DNA from: DASQEH01 sp963765725
Lineage (GTDB): Bacteria > Actinomycetota > Actinomycetes > Propionibacteriales > Nocardioidaceae
Direction: 5' to 3'
Assembly (NCBI GenBank): GCA_963765725.1
Contig: CAVXXI010000003.1
Location: 496,001 to 560,000 of the forward strand
DNA length: 64,000 bases
This document shows positions 44,142 to 52,027 of this stretch, one piece after another. Under the pieces are notes generated by a model. It worked only from the letters and a program-made list of their open reading frames with translations. It ran no database searches and had not been told where the DNA came from. Position numbers and translations under genes: made by a program. Position 1 is the stretch's first letter; every line of letters begins with the position of its first letter.

Positions 44142-45514
44142 GACGCCTTGAGTCGTCCCGGGAACGGTCTGGTAGCCGCCGCCGGGCAGGCCGAGGTACG
44201 GGAAGTTCTCCGTCGCCTTTGCGTTGGTGTTGGTCGTCCCGTCGGTGATGCCGCTGGCTGCCGCGTCCGGCGTGTACGTGTCCACCAAGGGGATCGTGAG
44301 TCCCGCGATCGCCCGAAGCTCGATCGTCACCACGTCGTCGTTCACGCGGCGTCCGTTGGGGAACCCCGCGAGGTCGCCGCCCACCACGCCCAGGTCGTTC
44401 GGGCTGTTCGATGGTGGGATCGCGACGTTGAGCCGGAGCAGGTCCGCCTCGACCGGACCGGTGTAGTTCTGGAAGCCGGGCACGATGCCATGTGAGGGAT
44501 GCCAGTGAGCAGGATGGCGTGCAGGTCGGCGCGTGCCTTCTTGTACGCCGCCAGGTGCGGGAACACCCCGGGATACAGCACCGGCAACTTCGCGCCGAGC
44601 TCGGGGTGGTTGACATACTTCGCGAAACGGCTGTCGCTCGCTGGGTGGCACGGCGTTCCAATAGTCCTTCTCGGCCATCGGGACGATGACCTCGTTGAAC
44701 AACGGGTTCGCCAGCCGCGACACCTGCTCCCACGGCCCGGTCTCGACGTACCTGCCCGTCGTCTTGTCGAAGATGCGCGACTTGCGGCGGCTGGCGGTCG
44801 CCCAGACCCCGATCACTGAATCTGCGTGCAGAGGGTTGGTCGGGTGGTCGCCGTGCCGGGTGACCTCCGAGATCGGCACCTGCAACGCGATCGAGTGCAC
44901 GTTGTAGCCCTGCACCGAGTTGACACCGGCGGTGTCCGGCATCGAGATCAGGTGCGGGTGGTTGAAGGGTCGCAGCGCACCGAGATCGAAGATGCTGCCC
45001 AGGTCGACGTGGAAGGCGTCGGCACGCTGGCCGGCGAAGATCCTGCGGCCGCCGACGTGGTGGGTGGCCTGCGCCGCGAGGGCCGCGTAGTTCGGTGTGC
45101 TGCGCGTGCCGACGTTCACCGGAGGGCAGGCCAGGTGCCGCGCCAGGACCTTCTCCTTGCCGTTCCTGATCATGAGAGCGTGTAGAACTGCGGTCGGTTC
45201 CAGGTTGGGTCGCTGATGTCGGTGATCTGGCCGGTGTTGTAGAGGAACGTCGTGTCGTCGCGCACGATGGTGTGGAAGTGGAACCGGTACGTGAGATCTG
45301 CCGTCGCGGTTCCCTTGTTGGAGACGTGGATCTCGTAACGGACGTCGTTTCCGAACTCATAGAAATTCGGTCCTCCGTCGGGCAGCTCCATCGGGATGAA
45401 GTTGGCGATGAATGTCACCGAGTTGGGCCGGTTGGGGCTGACGAACGCATAGACGTCGGTGCTGTCCGCCACCGGGTCCTTGGAGATCTCGGGAGCTTCG
45501 CGGTGGGACGACAT
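44138..45514 (-). CDS. DUF4331 family protein, several frameshifts
   Basis: The intact product would be about 458 residues. It begins MSSHREAPEISKDPVADSTD, the hallmark opening of DUF4331, and continues with RSTPNYAALA, VFAGQRAD-like IFAGQRADAFHVDLG, GVWATASRRK and VPGFQNYTG. The frame breaks near 45175, 44635, 44487 and probably 44155; two are clear single-base insertions and two are a one-base loss or two-base gain. Family members are of unknown function and often occur with ECF sigma systems. The TGA overlaps the next gene's ATG. The Tat-exported 84-residue protein is encoded just upstream. Confidence 0.75.
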
Positions 45515-45515
45515 G

Positions 45516-45770
45516 TCACTCGCCTCCGGCCGCGTTGAGGATGCGGTTGACGAGGTCGCGGTCGCGTACGACCACCTCGCGCTCGCCCACCATGAGCCGC
45601 AGCTCCGACGAGCGGTGGTCCTTCACGTACGCGACGACGCCTTCCTGCGCGGCGTCCGGCTTGCGCCGGGTCTCGCTTGCCAGGGCGGTACCTGTGGTCG
45701 CTGCCACGGTGCCGGCGGCTACTCCTACGCCGGTAACGGCGAGGAACGTCCTTCTACTGGTGTCACTCAT
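45516..45770 (-). CDS. Small Tat-exported hypothetical protein
   Basis: This 84-residue protein opens with SRRTFLAVTGVGVAAGTVAA, a twin-arginine signal, and an AxA-like cleavage site (GTALAS). The mature part is only about 50 residues (VVAYVKDHRSSELRLMVGEREVVVRDRDLV) and looks like a small beta-hairpin domain, perhaps a subunit or chaperone for another exported protein. Its stop lies 1 bp from the start of the DUF4331 gene, so both share an operon. No matching ECF promoter is seen in front of it. Confidence 0.75.
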   Translation of the reverse strand: MSDTSRRTFLAVTGVGVAAGTVAATTGTALASETRRKPDAAQEGVVAYVKDHRSSELRLMVGEREVVVRDRDLVNRILNAAGGE

Positions 45771-45891
45771 GTGAACCCTCCGAGAGAGAATCAGGCCTTC
45801 TCCTGATGAGCCGGCCTGTCAGGGTTTTTGGCAACGTACCACCGGTACCGGAGTCGGTAAATGCCATGGTGACGAGAAATTTAGGCGCGGC

Positions 45892-46548
45892 TCAGGTGTC
45901 AAGTCGGAGCACGGGCGAGCCGTCGGGTGCCCGGATCTCGAGCCGGCTGATGTCGGCGCGACGCCACCCCGTCGACGCGGTGACTTTCGACAGACCGCTC
46001 GGCACCACGCGCCACGTGGCCACCTGCTGCGTTGCCCCGGCCAGGTCGGTGACCACCAGCGTGTACGTCCGCGGCTGCGGCCCGTACGCGGGGGACGTGT
46101 CGTAGTGGCACAGCAGCTGGATCTGGGTGCCCCACGGCTTGTCCGTCAGCTGGGCCGTCGCCTCAACCGGCGTCTCCCGGACCGAGCTCATCGCCACGCC
46201 GGCCGGCGGGCTGCTCGAGAAGAACGCCGCACGTACTCCGAACGCGAGCAGCGCCACAGCGAACGCCGCGGCCACGGCGAGGGCTCCGGCCCGCCAGCGT
46301 CGTCGGGTTCGCTCCTGGCGGACCGCGGCCGTGAGTGCCGGGAGAAGACTGGAGGGAGGCGGCTCAGCCGGTGAGCTGAAGTCCGCGGGCTGTACCTTGC
46401 CCAACAGTCCCGGGAGACCGGCCAGCTGCTGCACCGACCGTTGGCAGGCGGCGCAGTCGGCCAGGTGGGTCTCGAACTCGCGGCGATCCGACGGTGACAG
46501 CGCCCCGAGCAGGTACGCCGCATCGTCTCGGCACAGTGGGCTGCTCAC
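45892..46548 (-). CDS. Anti-sigma factor with zinc-finger (zf-HC2) domain
   Basis: This 218-residue membrane anti-sigma factor has the cytoplasmic zinc-binding HxxxCxxC as THLADCAACQ (about residues 27-36), which binds and inhibits the ECF sigma encoded just upstream. One membrane helix (AGALAVAAAFAVALLAFGVRA, about 85-105) follows, then an extracytoplasmic domain of about 110 residues (LLCHYDTSPAYGPQPRTYTLVV). The GTG overlaps the sigma stop by 4 bp. The resemblance to the SigL-RslA type is in layout; identity was not tested. Confidence 0.88.
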   Translation of the reverse strand: MSSPLCRDDAAYLLGALSPSDRREFETHLADCAACQRSVQQLAGLPGLLGKVQPADFSSPAEPPPSSLLPALTAAVRQERTRRRWRAGALAVAAAFAVALLAFGVRAAFFSSSPPAGVAMSSVRETPVEATAQLTDKPWGTQIQLLCHYDTSPAYGPQPRTYTLVVTDLAGATQQVATWRVVPSGLSKVTASTGWRRADISRLEIRAPDGSPVLRLDT

Positions 46549-47036
46549 AGCGCGGCCCCCCGCTCTTCCAGGGCGAGCCGCAGAGCCCGCAGCGCATAGT
46601 GCATCCGCGACTTCACGGTTCCCTCCGGGATCTCCAGATGGCGCGCTGCATCCGCGACCGACTGGTCACGGTAGTAGCACTCCACGAGAACTGCACGGTG
46701 GTCGTCGCTCAGGCTTCTGAGCGCATCCGCCACCAGCCACGACTGCAAGAGCACATTGGTCTGGTCGGGTGAGGGGTCCTGCATGCGCCCGGGGTCGTCG
46801 GTGCTGATCTCACGTTGCGAGCGGCTGCTGCGCCAGTCGTCGATGACGATGTTGCGGGCAACGGTGAACAGCCACGCCCGTGCAGCGCTGGTGCTCCGCC
46901 CCAGTACGGCCGGGTGCCGCCACGCCCTCAGCAGCGTCTCCTGGGTGACGTCCTCTGCGTGGGCGCGGTCACCACTGGTCAGGTGCAGGGCGTAGTTCCA
47001 GAGCGCACCGGCATGTTCGTCGTGCAGGGTACGCAT
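46545..47036 (-). CDS. ECF RNA polymerase sigma factor (partner of zf-HC2 anti-sigma)
   Basis: This is a minimal ECF sigma of 163 residues. Region 2 contains AEDVTQETLLRAWRHP and ARAWLFTVARNIVIDDWR. Region 4 contains LSDDHRAVLVECYYRDQSVADAARHLEIPEGTVKSRMHYALRAL, ending in the helix-turn-helix. It is co-transcribed with its anti-sigma gene (4-bp overlap). A TGAACG-N16-CGTTTA promoter 40 bp upstream suggests autoregulation, and a matching promoter drives the divergent lipoprotein gene. The ATG is the only start giving a complete region 2. Confidence 0.9.
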   Translation of the reverse strand: MRTLHDEHAGALWNYALHLTSGDRAHAEDVTQETLLRAWRHPAVLGRSTSAARAWLFTVARNIVIDDWRSSRSQREISTDDPGRMQDPSPDQTNVLLQSWLVADALRSLSDDHRAVLVECYYRDQSVADAARHLEIPEGTVKSRMHYALRALRLALEERGAAL

Positions 47037-47075
47037 CAGAGCGGCTTCGCTGTCCGTGTTCCCACCTCCACCTGG

Positions 47076-47103
47076 TAAACGGCCGGCGTGCGCCCATCGT
47101 TCA
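47076..47103 (-). promoter_or_regulatory. Candidate ECF promoter of the sigma/anti-sigma operon
   Basis: On the minus strand TGAACG (47103-47098) and CGTTTA (47081-47076) are separated by exactly 16 bp. This fits the TGAAC/CGT class recognised by ECF sigmas such as SigL of Mycobacterium. The start codon is at 47036. Confidence 0.6.
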
Positions 47104-47109
47104 CCTCAC

Positions 47110-47137
47110 TGAACCCCATGGGAGGCTGCCACGTTGT
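47110..47137 (+). promoter_or_regulatory. Candidate ECF promoter of the COG4315-type lipoprotein gene
   Basis: TGAACC at 47110-47115 and CGTTGT at 47132-47137 are separated by exactly 16 bp, the same spacing and nearly the same motif as the divergent promoter 6 bp away. The start codon is at 47162, behind CAGGAGG. Confidence 0.65.
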
Positions 47138-47161
47138 CTGGGTGGAAGTCAGGAGGCCACC

Positions 47162-47749
47162 ATGGTGCGTCACATCAGGTTGGGTGCGTTGTCGATCGCC
47201 GCAGTATTCGTCCTTTCGTCGTGCAGTGGAGGGTCGTCGTCGAGCGGCGCCTCCTCGAGCGGCGCTGCGTCCGGCGCTGGCTCGTCGGGCGGTGCCTCGT
47301 CCGCCGGCGTCAAGGCGGCATCCGCCACCACCAAGGCGAGGGCGGCGCTCCAGGTACACCACACGTCGCTCGGCAACGTACTCGTGAACGGCCAGGGAAT
47401 GACCGTCTACATGCTGACCGCGGACAAGCCGGGACACTCCAGCTGCTCGACGCAGTGTCTGGGTTACTGGCCGGCCGTGCCGCCCGTCGCGAAGCCGGGC
47501 ACGCTCCACGGCATCAGCGCGAAGGTCGCCAGCACGCAGTCGAAGGCCGGAAAGCCCATGGCCACTGCGGGAGGCTGGCCGCTTTACACGTACGTAGCCG
47601 ACCATGCCCCTGGGGACACGTCGGGGGAGGGCATCCGCACCTTCGGCGGTGTCTGGTACGCCGTGTCTCCCAGCGGGCAGCCGGTCAAGTCGGGGTCGTC
47701 GGCCGGTTCGAGCTCGAGCGGGTCGTCCGGCGGCGGGTACGGCTACTGA
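47162..47749 (+). CDS. COG4315-type secreted lipoprotein
   Basis: This 195-residue lipoprotein has the lipobox LSSC at residues 18-21, then a low-complexity Ser/Gly/Ala linker of about 40 residues. Two related modules follow: LGNVLVNGQGMTVYMLTADKPGHSSCSTQC and, after about 50 residues, MATAGGWPLYTYVADHAPGDTSGEG (read in parts). Each has the conserved Tyr-x4-Asp of the family. A Gly/Ser tail ends it. Such proteins are cell-surface and uncharacterised. The gene is divergent from the ECF sigma operon and has its own matching promoter, so it is the best candidate target of that sigma factor. Confidence 0.85.
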   Translation: MVRHIRLGALSIAAVFVLSSCSGGSSSSGASSSGAASGAGSSGGASSAGVKAASATTKARAALQVHHTSLGNVLVNGQGMTVYMLTADKPGHSSCSTQCLGYWPAVPPVAKPGTLHGISAKVASTQSKAGKPMATAGGWPLYTYVADHAPGDTSGEGIRTFGGVWYAVSPSGQPVKSGSSAGSSSSGSSGGGYGY

Positions 47750-47778
47750 CCCGATAACGTACGGCGCCGTGCCTGCGG

Positions 47779-48264
47779 TCAGTCGGCGAGCAGCTCGTCG
47801 AGGCGCTGGTAACCCTCTTGGACGCCGCTCTCCATGCCGCTCGCGAGGAAGGCGTCGCGGGCCTCGAACGAGTCGACCAGCGACGTCGCGGTCAGCCGGC
47901 AGCGGCCGTCGCCCAGATCCTCGAGCTGCAGCCGCTCCAGCGCCACGCTGTCGGGCACACCCTCGAACGTGAACGTCTGCACGATCACCTCCGACGGGCG
48001 TACCTCGTGGAAGCTGCCGTGGAACCCGTACTCGTTGCCGTCGTCGTCGCTCAGCAGGTACCGGTACGAACCGCCGGTGCGGCAGTCGTAGTGCCCGATC
48101 TGCATCGCGAGCCGGCGTGGGCCCATCCACTGCGCCACCAGATCTGGGTCGGTGTGAGCGCGGAAGACGCGCTCGGGTGGTGCATCGAACTCGCGGACGA
48201 TCCGGACGAGCGGAACCTCCGAGTCGGCGACGATCTGGGCCTCGTGGGTACTCGTGGTAGTCAT
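47779..48264 (-). CDS. SRPBCC (AHSA1/START-like) domain protein
   Basis: This 161-residue START/Bet v1-fold protein opens with VRIVREFDAPPERVFRAHTDPDLVAQWMGP, the standard opening of the Aha1-domain family, and has a hydrophobic ligand-binding cavity pattern ending in YQRLDELLAD. It lies 13 bp after the ArsR-type regulator on the same strand, the common arrangement of an ArsR/AHSA1 pair. Its ligand is unknown. Confidence 0.87.
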   Translation of the reverse strand: MTTTSTHEAQIVADSEVPLVRIVREFDAPPERVFRAHTDPDLVAQWMGPRRLAMQIGHYDCRTGGSYRYLLSDDDGNEYGFHGSFHEVRPSEVIVQTFTFEGVPDSVALERLQLEDLGDGRCRLTATSLVDSFEARDAFLASGMESGVQEGYQRLDELLAD

Positions 48265-48277
48265 GTCTGTGCTCCTG

Positions 48278-48631
48278 TCATCGGTCGATCTGGGCGGGTG
48301 GTCGGGGTTCGTCCGGCATCGAGCGGAGAACCTCGTCGAGGCGGCGGTAGCGTTCTTCGGCCTGCCGGCGGTATCGGTCGATCCACGCGGTCATCAGGTC
48401 GAGGACCTCGGCCTCGAGGTGGACGGGGCGGCGCTGCGCGTCGCGTCGGCGGCTCACCAGACCCGCATCCTCGAGCACCTTCAGGTGCTTGGACACGGCC
48501 TGGAGGGTCACGTCGTACGGTGCGGCCAGCTCGTTGACGGTGGCATCTGCGACTGCGAGCCGAGCCACCATGTCTCGCCGGGTGGGGTCGGCCAGTGCCG
48601 ACATGACCCGCGAGAGCCGGTCAGCCCCCAT
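48278..48631 (-). CDS. ArsR-type winged-helix transcriptional repressor
   Basis: This 117-residue regulator contains MSALADPTRRDMVARLA, the wHTH segment TVNELAAPYDVTLQAVSKHLKVLEDAGLVSRRRDAQRRP (in parts), and a C-terminal helix. It has no metal-binding Cys pair, so it belongs to the non-metal ArsR subgroup paired with SRPBCC proteins. The ATG follows AAAGGAGCGGACG. Two copies of TCAAC-N6-GTTGA lie upstream, one over the candidate -35, and suggest autorepression. Confidence 0.88.
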   Translation of the reverse strand: MGADRLSRVMSALADPTRRDMVARLAVADATVNELAAPYDVTLQAVSKHLKVLEDAGLVSRRRDAQRRPVHLEAEVLDLMTAWIDRYRRQAEERYRRLDEVLRSMPDEPRPPAQIDR

Positions 48632-48646
48632 CGTCCGCTCCTTTAT

Positions 48647-48707
48647 TCAACTTTGCGGTTGAGTAAAGGTAGTACGTAGGCCTCCGCATTGTCAACCGTT
48701 TGGTTGA
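48647..48707 (-). promoter_or_regulatory. Promoter and paired operators of the ArsR-type repressor gene
   Basis: TCAAC-TTTGCG-GTTGA (48647-48662) and TCAACC-GTTT-GGTTGA (48692-48707) share TCAAC-N6-GTTGA, with centres 45 bp apart. A TTGACA -35 (minus strand, 48695-48690) overlaps the second site, and TACCTT lies 18 bp on as -10. Repressor bound at either site would block this promoter. Confidence 0.65.
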
Positions 48708-48716
48708 GGACAGTGA

Positions 48717-48945
48717 GAGGCGGGAAGAACCTGGCTCCTCGGCGGGAGCTACCTGGCTCCTCGGCGGGAACTACTTGACTCCTCGGGGGGAACTACTTGA
48801 CCCCTCGGTGGGAACTACTTGACCCCTCGGCGGGAACTACCTGACTCCTCGGGGGGAACTACTTGACCCCTCGGCGGGAACTAGCTGACCCCTCGGCAGG
48901 AACTACTTGACTCCTCGGGGGAACTACTTGACCCCTCGGCGGGGG
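48717..48945 (+). repeat. Tandem 22-bp repeat array, about 10 units
   Basis: Units read CCTCGGCGGGAACTACTTGA plus two bases; period 22, one unit shortened to 21. Substitutions are few and mostly at the third G block. The array ends 8 bp from the stop of the NAD(P)H-binding gene (minus strand) and lies upstream of the ArsR-type gene promoter. It has no spacers. Confidence 0.92.
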
Positions 48946-48952
48946 AGGGACC

Positions 48953-49816
48953 CTAGCTCAGGCAGCCGGACAAGGGCGTACAGGGAAGCGGCGGCAACGT
49001 CGCGCGCATCGCTACGGCGTCGAACGTCAGGTCCATGCTGTCCATGGCGAGCGCCATCCGCAGCTGACGCCCGAAGGCCGGCCGGACCCGGCCGACGCTG
49101 CCGGCCAAGCCCTTGAGCGCGAGCGAAGGGACGTGCCGAGGCTGCCCCGTACCGCCGTCCGCGGCCTGCACCAGCGCGGCCAGCGCGCTCAACGTGACGG
49201 TGTCGGGACCACCGATCTGCATGGTGGTCCCCCGAGTCGTCGGTTCGACCACGGCGTACTCGACGGCTGCCGCGACGTCGTCGACGCAGACGAAGTTGAC
49301 CGGGTTGTCGCCGCGGCCGAAGACGACCGGTCGCCCGGACCGGCCGGCCGTCTTCCTCAAGATCTCCACCCAGAGCTCGGCGAACGCGGTTGCGCGGACC
49401 ACCGTCGCGGGTACTCCACTCGCGCGAAGCTGCTGCTCGGCCGCGTACTTCATGGCGAACAGCTCCATGGGGCTGTCCGGGGACGCACCCACCACCGACA
49501 TCATCACCACGTCCGCGCCGACGTCGGCCGCCAGGTCGACGAGGTTGGCGTTGCCGTCGCGGTCGACGGTGGCCGGCGAGTCTCCCCCCGTCCCGGTGAC
49601 GCCCTGCACGGCCGACACCACCGTCCGGGCGCCGACCATCGCCGCGCGCAGGCTCGCTCGGTCCCGTACGTCGCCGACCGCAAGCTCGACGGCCGCGGGC
49701 AGGCCGGCCGCGCCGGTCGGGGAACGCGTGAGTACCCGTACCGCGAGCCCATGGTCGAGGAGGCGGCGGACGACCCGCTGGCCGAGCCGGCCGGTCCCCC
49801 CGGCGACCAGGATCAC
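48953..49816 (-). CDS. NAD(P)H-binding atypical SDR (NmrA-like) protein
   Basis: This 287-residue protein has a Rossmann fold with ILVAGGTGRLGQRVV at the N-terminus, VGDVRDRASL and VVSAVQGV following, and no canonical YxxxK. That fits the NmrA/HSCARG-like atypical SDRs that sense NADPH or act as reductases. DPVNFVCVDDVAAAV-type NPVNFVCVDDVAAAVEYAV is the conserved late segment. The GTG overlaps the stop of the SnoaL-like gene by 4 bp, coupling the two. Its stop abuts the repeat array at 48717-48945. Confidence 0.85.
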   Translation of the reverse strand: MILVAGGTGRLGQRVVRRLLDHGLAVRVLTRSPTGAAGLPAAVELAVGDVRDRASLRAAMVGARTVVSAVQGVTGTGGDSPATVDRDGNANLVDLAADVGADVVMMSVVGASPDSPMELFAMKYAAEQQLRASGVPATVVRATAFAELWVEILRKTAGRSGRPVVFGRGDNPVNFVCVDDVAAAVEYAVVEPTTRGTTMQIGGPDTVTLSALAALVQAADGGTGQPRHVPSLALKGLAGSVGRVRPAFGRQLRMALAMDSMDLTFDAVAMRATLPPLPCTPLSGCLS

Positions 49817-50250
49817 GGCGTGCCGCTGTCGACCGCGCCCACGTGCCGGCGTACCGCGGCGTCGACGCCGACGCCGTCCTCGTCGACCGGCTCCAGGTAG
49901 AAGCGTGCCCAGGCGGCCATGGAGTCGCGCACGGCGAAGATCGCCACGCCGCGCATGAGGTGCGCAGAGCCGTCCCGCCGGGTACCGCGATGCTCCCACT
50001 CCGACCAGACGACGTCGTCGTGCACCGTGAAGCGGACGACGTCCGCGGTGAGGTCGGGCACGAACGCGAAGATCTGCTCCCAGTTCCGCCGTACCTGCTC
50101 GCGACCGGTGAAGCCGCGGGACGGGTGAGCGGGCGTCTCGTTGCGGTAGTCGGGTGCGAAGCAGGCGACCAGCCGCTCGAGGTCGTGCGCGTTGGTGGCG
50201 CCCGCCAGTCGGTGGATGAGTTCTGCCGGTCCTTCGAGAACATCCGTCAT
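49813..50250 (-). CDS. SnoaL-like/NTF2-fold polyketide cyclase family protein
   Basis: This 145-residue cone-shaped alpha+beta barrel protein has IHRLAGATNAHDLERLVACFAPDYRNETPAHPSRGFTGREQVRRNW (in parts), the SnoaL_2 opening. Family members are small cyclases, hydrolases or binding proteins. It is the first gene of a two-gene operon with the NAD(P)H-binding gene and is divergent from a TetR-type regulator 37 bp away. That regulator probably controls both (inference). Confidence 0.82.
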   Translation of the reverse strand: MTDVLEGPAELIHRLAGATNAHDLERLVACFAPDYRNETPAHPSRGFTGREQVRRNWEQIFAFVPDLTADVVRFTVHDDVVWSEWEHRGTRRDGSAHLMRGVAIFAVRDSMAAWARFYLEPVDEDGVGVDAAVRRHVGAVDSGTP

Positions 50251-50287
50251 GGCGCCTCCGTCGATCGTGTGTCATTGTATTGGTTAC

Positions 50288-50977
50288 ATGAGCATGGATC
50301 GAAATGACCCGGGCGTCAAGCGAAAGCGGCGATACGACTCCCGACGGCGTGAGGGCAGGGCGCGTGCGACGCGTCGCGCCGTCGTCGCCGCTGCTCGCGC
50401 GCAGTTCCTGTCGAACGGGTACGCGGCGACGACAGTCGCGAGCATCGCGTCGTCGGCTGGAGTGTCGGTCGAGACCGTCTACAAGAGCTTCGGCGGCAAG
50501 CCGGGGCTGGTCTCGGCGGTCGCCGACGCCGGCCTGGCCGGAGCGGGGCCGGTCCCGGCCGAGGTCCGCTCGGACGAGCTGCAGCAGGTCGAGACCGATC
50601 CTCGGGCGATCATCCGCGGCTGGGGCACGCTCGCCGCGGAGGTCGCTCCGCGCGTCTGCCCGACGCTGTTGCTGCTCCGCGACGCGTCCTCCGACCCCGA
50701 GGTGGCCCACATCAGGGGGAAGCTCGAGAGTGCCCGGCTGGAGCGAATGACGCACAACGCCCGAGGCCTCGCCGATGCAGGTCACCTGCGAGACGACGTC
50801 AGCGTGGAGCACGCCGCGGAGGTCATGTGGACGTACAGCTCCCCGGAGCTGTACGAGCTGCTGGTGGTCGTCCGCGGCTGGCCGGTCGAGAGGTACGGCA
50901 CGTTCATCGCCGATGCGATGGTCGCCGCCCTGCTGCCCGACGCCGGGGTCGTCGTCAGGGACATGAACGGACCGTGA
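50288..50977 (+). CDS. TetR/AcrR family transcriptional regulator
   Basis: This 229-residue regulator has the DNA-binding segment RRAVVAAARAQFLSNGYAATTVASIASSAGVSVETVYKSFGGKPGLVSAV (in parts), with the helix-turn-helix at about residues 35-75. The ligand domain follows. A basic leader (VKRKRRYDSRRREGRARATR) precedes it. The ATG at 50288 has no clear ribosome binding site and may be leaderless. It is divergent from the SnoaL-like/NAD(P)H-binding operon, its likely target. Confidence 0.87.
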   Translation: MSMDRNDPGVKRKRRYDSRRREGRARATRRAVVAAARAQFLSNGYAATTVASIASSAGVSVETVYKSFGGKPGLVSAVADAGLAGAGPVPAEVRSDELQQVETDPRAIIRGWGTLAAEVAPRVCPTLLLLRDASSDPEVAHIRGKLESARLERMTHNARGLADAGHLRDDVSVEHAAEVMWTYSSPELYELLVVVRGWPVERYGTFIADAMVAALLPDAGVVVRDMNGP

Positions 50978-51091
50978 GGGTGCCGAGCCGAAACGACGCA
51001 CGTCGCCTAATCTGTTCTGCCGGGGGTCTTGAGACCCAGGCGACGCGAGCTCCGTGCGCCGACACACGTAACAGCACATGGGAGTAGACAC

Positions 51092-52012
51092 ATGCGGACA
51101 CCGCACCGGCTCGCCATCGCAGCGGCCACTCTGGCCGGTTTCAGCCTCGCCACGGCGACCACCTCCGTCGACGCGTCCGCGGCCCAGCCGCGCCCGGCCG
51201 TCGCCCGGACCCTGAAGGTACCGACCAAGGTGCTCGTCATCGTGGAGGAGAACCACTCGCTGGCGCAGATGCAGGCCGGGATGCCCTACCTCAATCGCCT
51301 CGCGACCAGGAAGTACGGCTACGCCCGCCACTACCACGCGATCACGCATCCGTCACTGCCGAACTACCTCGCGATCGCCGGTGGCTCGACCTTCGGCGTG
51401 ACCAACGACAACAGCCCGGCGAGCAACGGGAGCAAGGTCGGCAGGGCCCGTTCTGTGTTCGACCAGGCGATCGCCCATGGCCACACCGCCAAGACGTATG
51501 CCGAGTCGATGCCCGGCAACTGCTACGCGCACCCGTCGGGCAAATACGCGGTGAAGCACAACCCCTGGGCCTACTTCGCGTCCGGTCGGCGCAACTGTGC
51601 ACGCTACGACGTGCCGATGGGCACTCCGCAGCACGGCCACCTGGCCCGCGACATCGCGCGGGGCCACCTGCCCAACGTCGGGATGGCAGTCCCCAACCTG
51701 TGCAACGACGCTCACAGCTGCTCGCTCACGACCGCCGACAGTTGGCTGAGGGGATGGTTGCCGCTGCTCCTGCACAGCCGGGCCTTCACCTCCGGTCGAC
51801 TCGCCGTCGTCGTGACCGCGGACGAAGGAAAGCACTCGGGGTCCAACGACGTCCTCACGGTCGTGCTGCACGCACCGGGCCGCGGTGGACTGGCCATCAA
51901 CACCGACCTGAGCCACTACTCGCTGTCGAAGTTCCTGTCCGGCATCTCTGGCGCGCGAGCGCTACGGCATGCCCGCCACGCCGCAGGGCTGGGGCACGCG
52001 TTCGGGCTCTGA
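51092..52012 (+). CDS. Secreted phosphoesterase (acid phosphatase/alkaline phosphatase family)
   Basis: This 306-residue exported protein has a signal peptide (HRLAIAAATLAGFSLATATT, then an AxA-like site). The catalytic metal and nucleophile region is VLVIVEENHSLAQM, HAITHPSLPNYLAIAGGSTFG follows, and the late VVVTADEGKHSG holds the second Asp. This is the pattern of the phosphoesterase family PF04185 (acid phosphatase/phospholipase C group). The ATG at 51092 begins the signal peptide; the frame extends 21 codons upstream without one. Confidence 0.85.
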   Translation: MRTPHRLAIAAATLAGFSLATATTSVDASAAQPRPAVARTLKVPTKVLVIVEENHSLAQMQAGMPYLNRLATRKYGYARHYHAITHPSLPNYLAIAGGSTFGVTNDNSPASNGSKVGRARSVFDQAIAHGHTAKTYAESMPGNCYAHPSGKYAVKHNPWAYFASGRRNCARYDVPMGTPQHGHLARDIARGHLPNVGMAVPNLCNDAHSCSLTTADSWLRGWLPLLLHSRAFTSGRLAVVVTADEGKHSGSNDVLTVVLHAPGRGGLAINTDLSHYSLSKFLSGISGARALRHARHAAGLGHAFGL

Positions 52013-52027
52013 GACGGTTCGGCCCGA

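Noticed and set aside
45771..45891. ECF promoter for the Tat/DUF4331 operon
   Set aside because: A CGTTGC element is present but no TGAAC-type -35 lies 16 bp before it.
50251..50287. TetR operator between the divergent SnoaL-like and tetR genes
   Set aside because: Only a weak, imperfect symmetry (TGTCA...TTACA) is visible; not enough to call a site.
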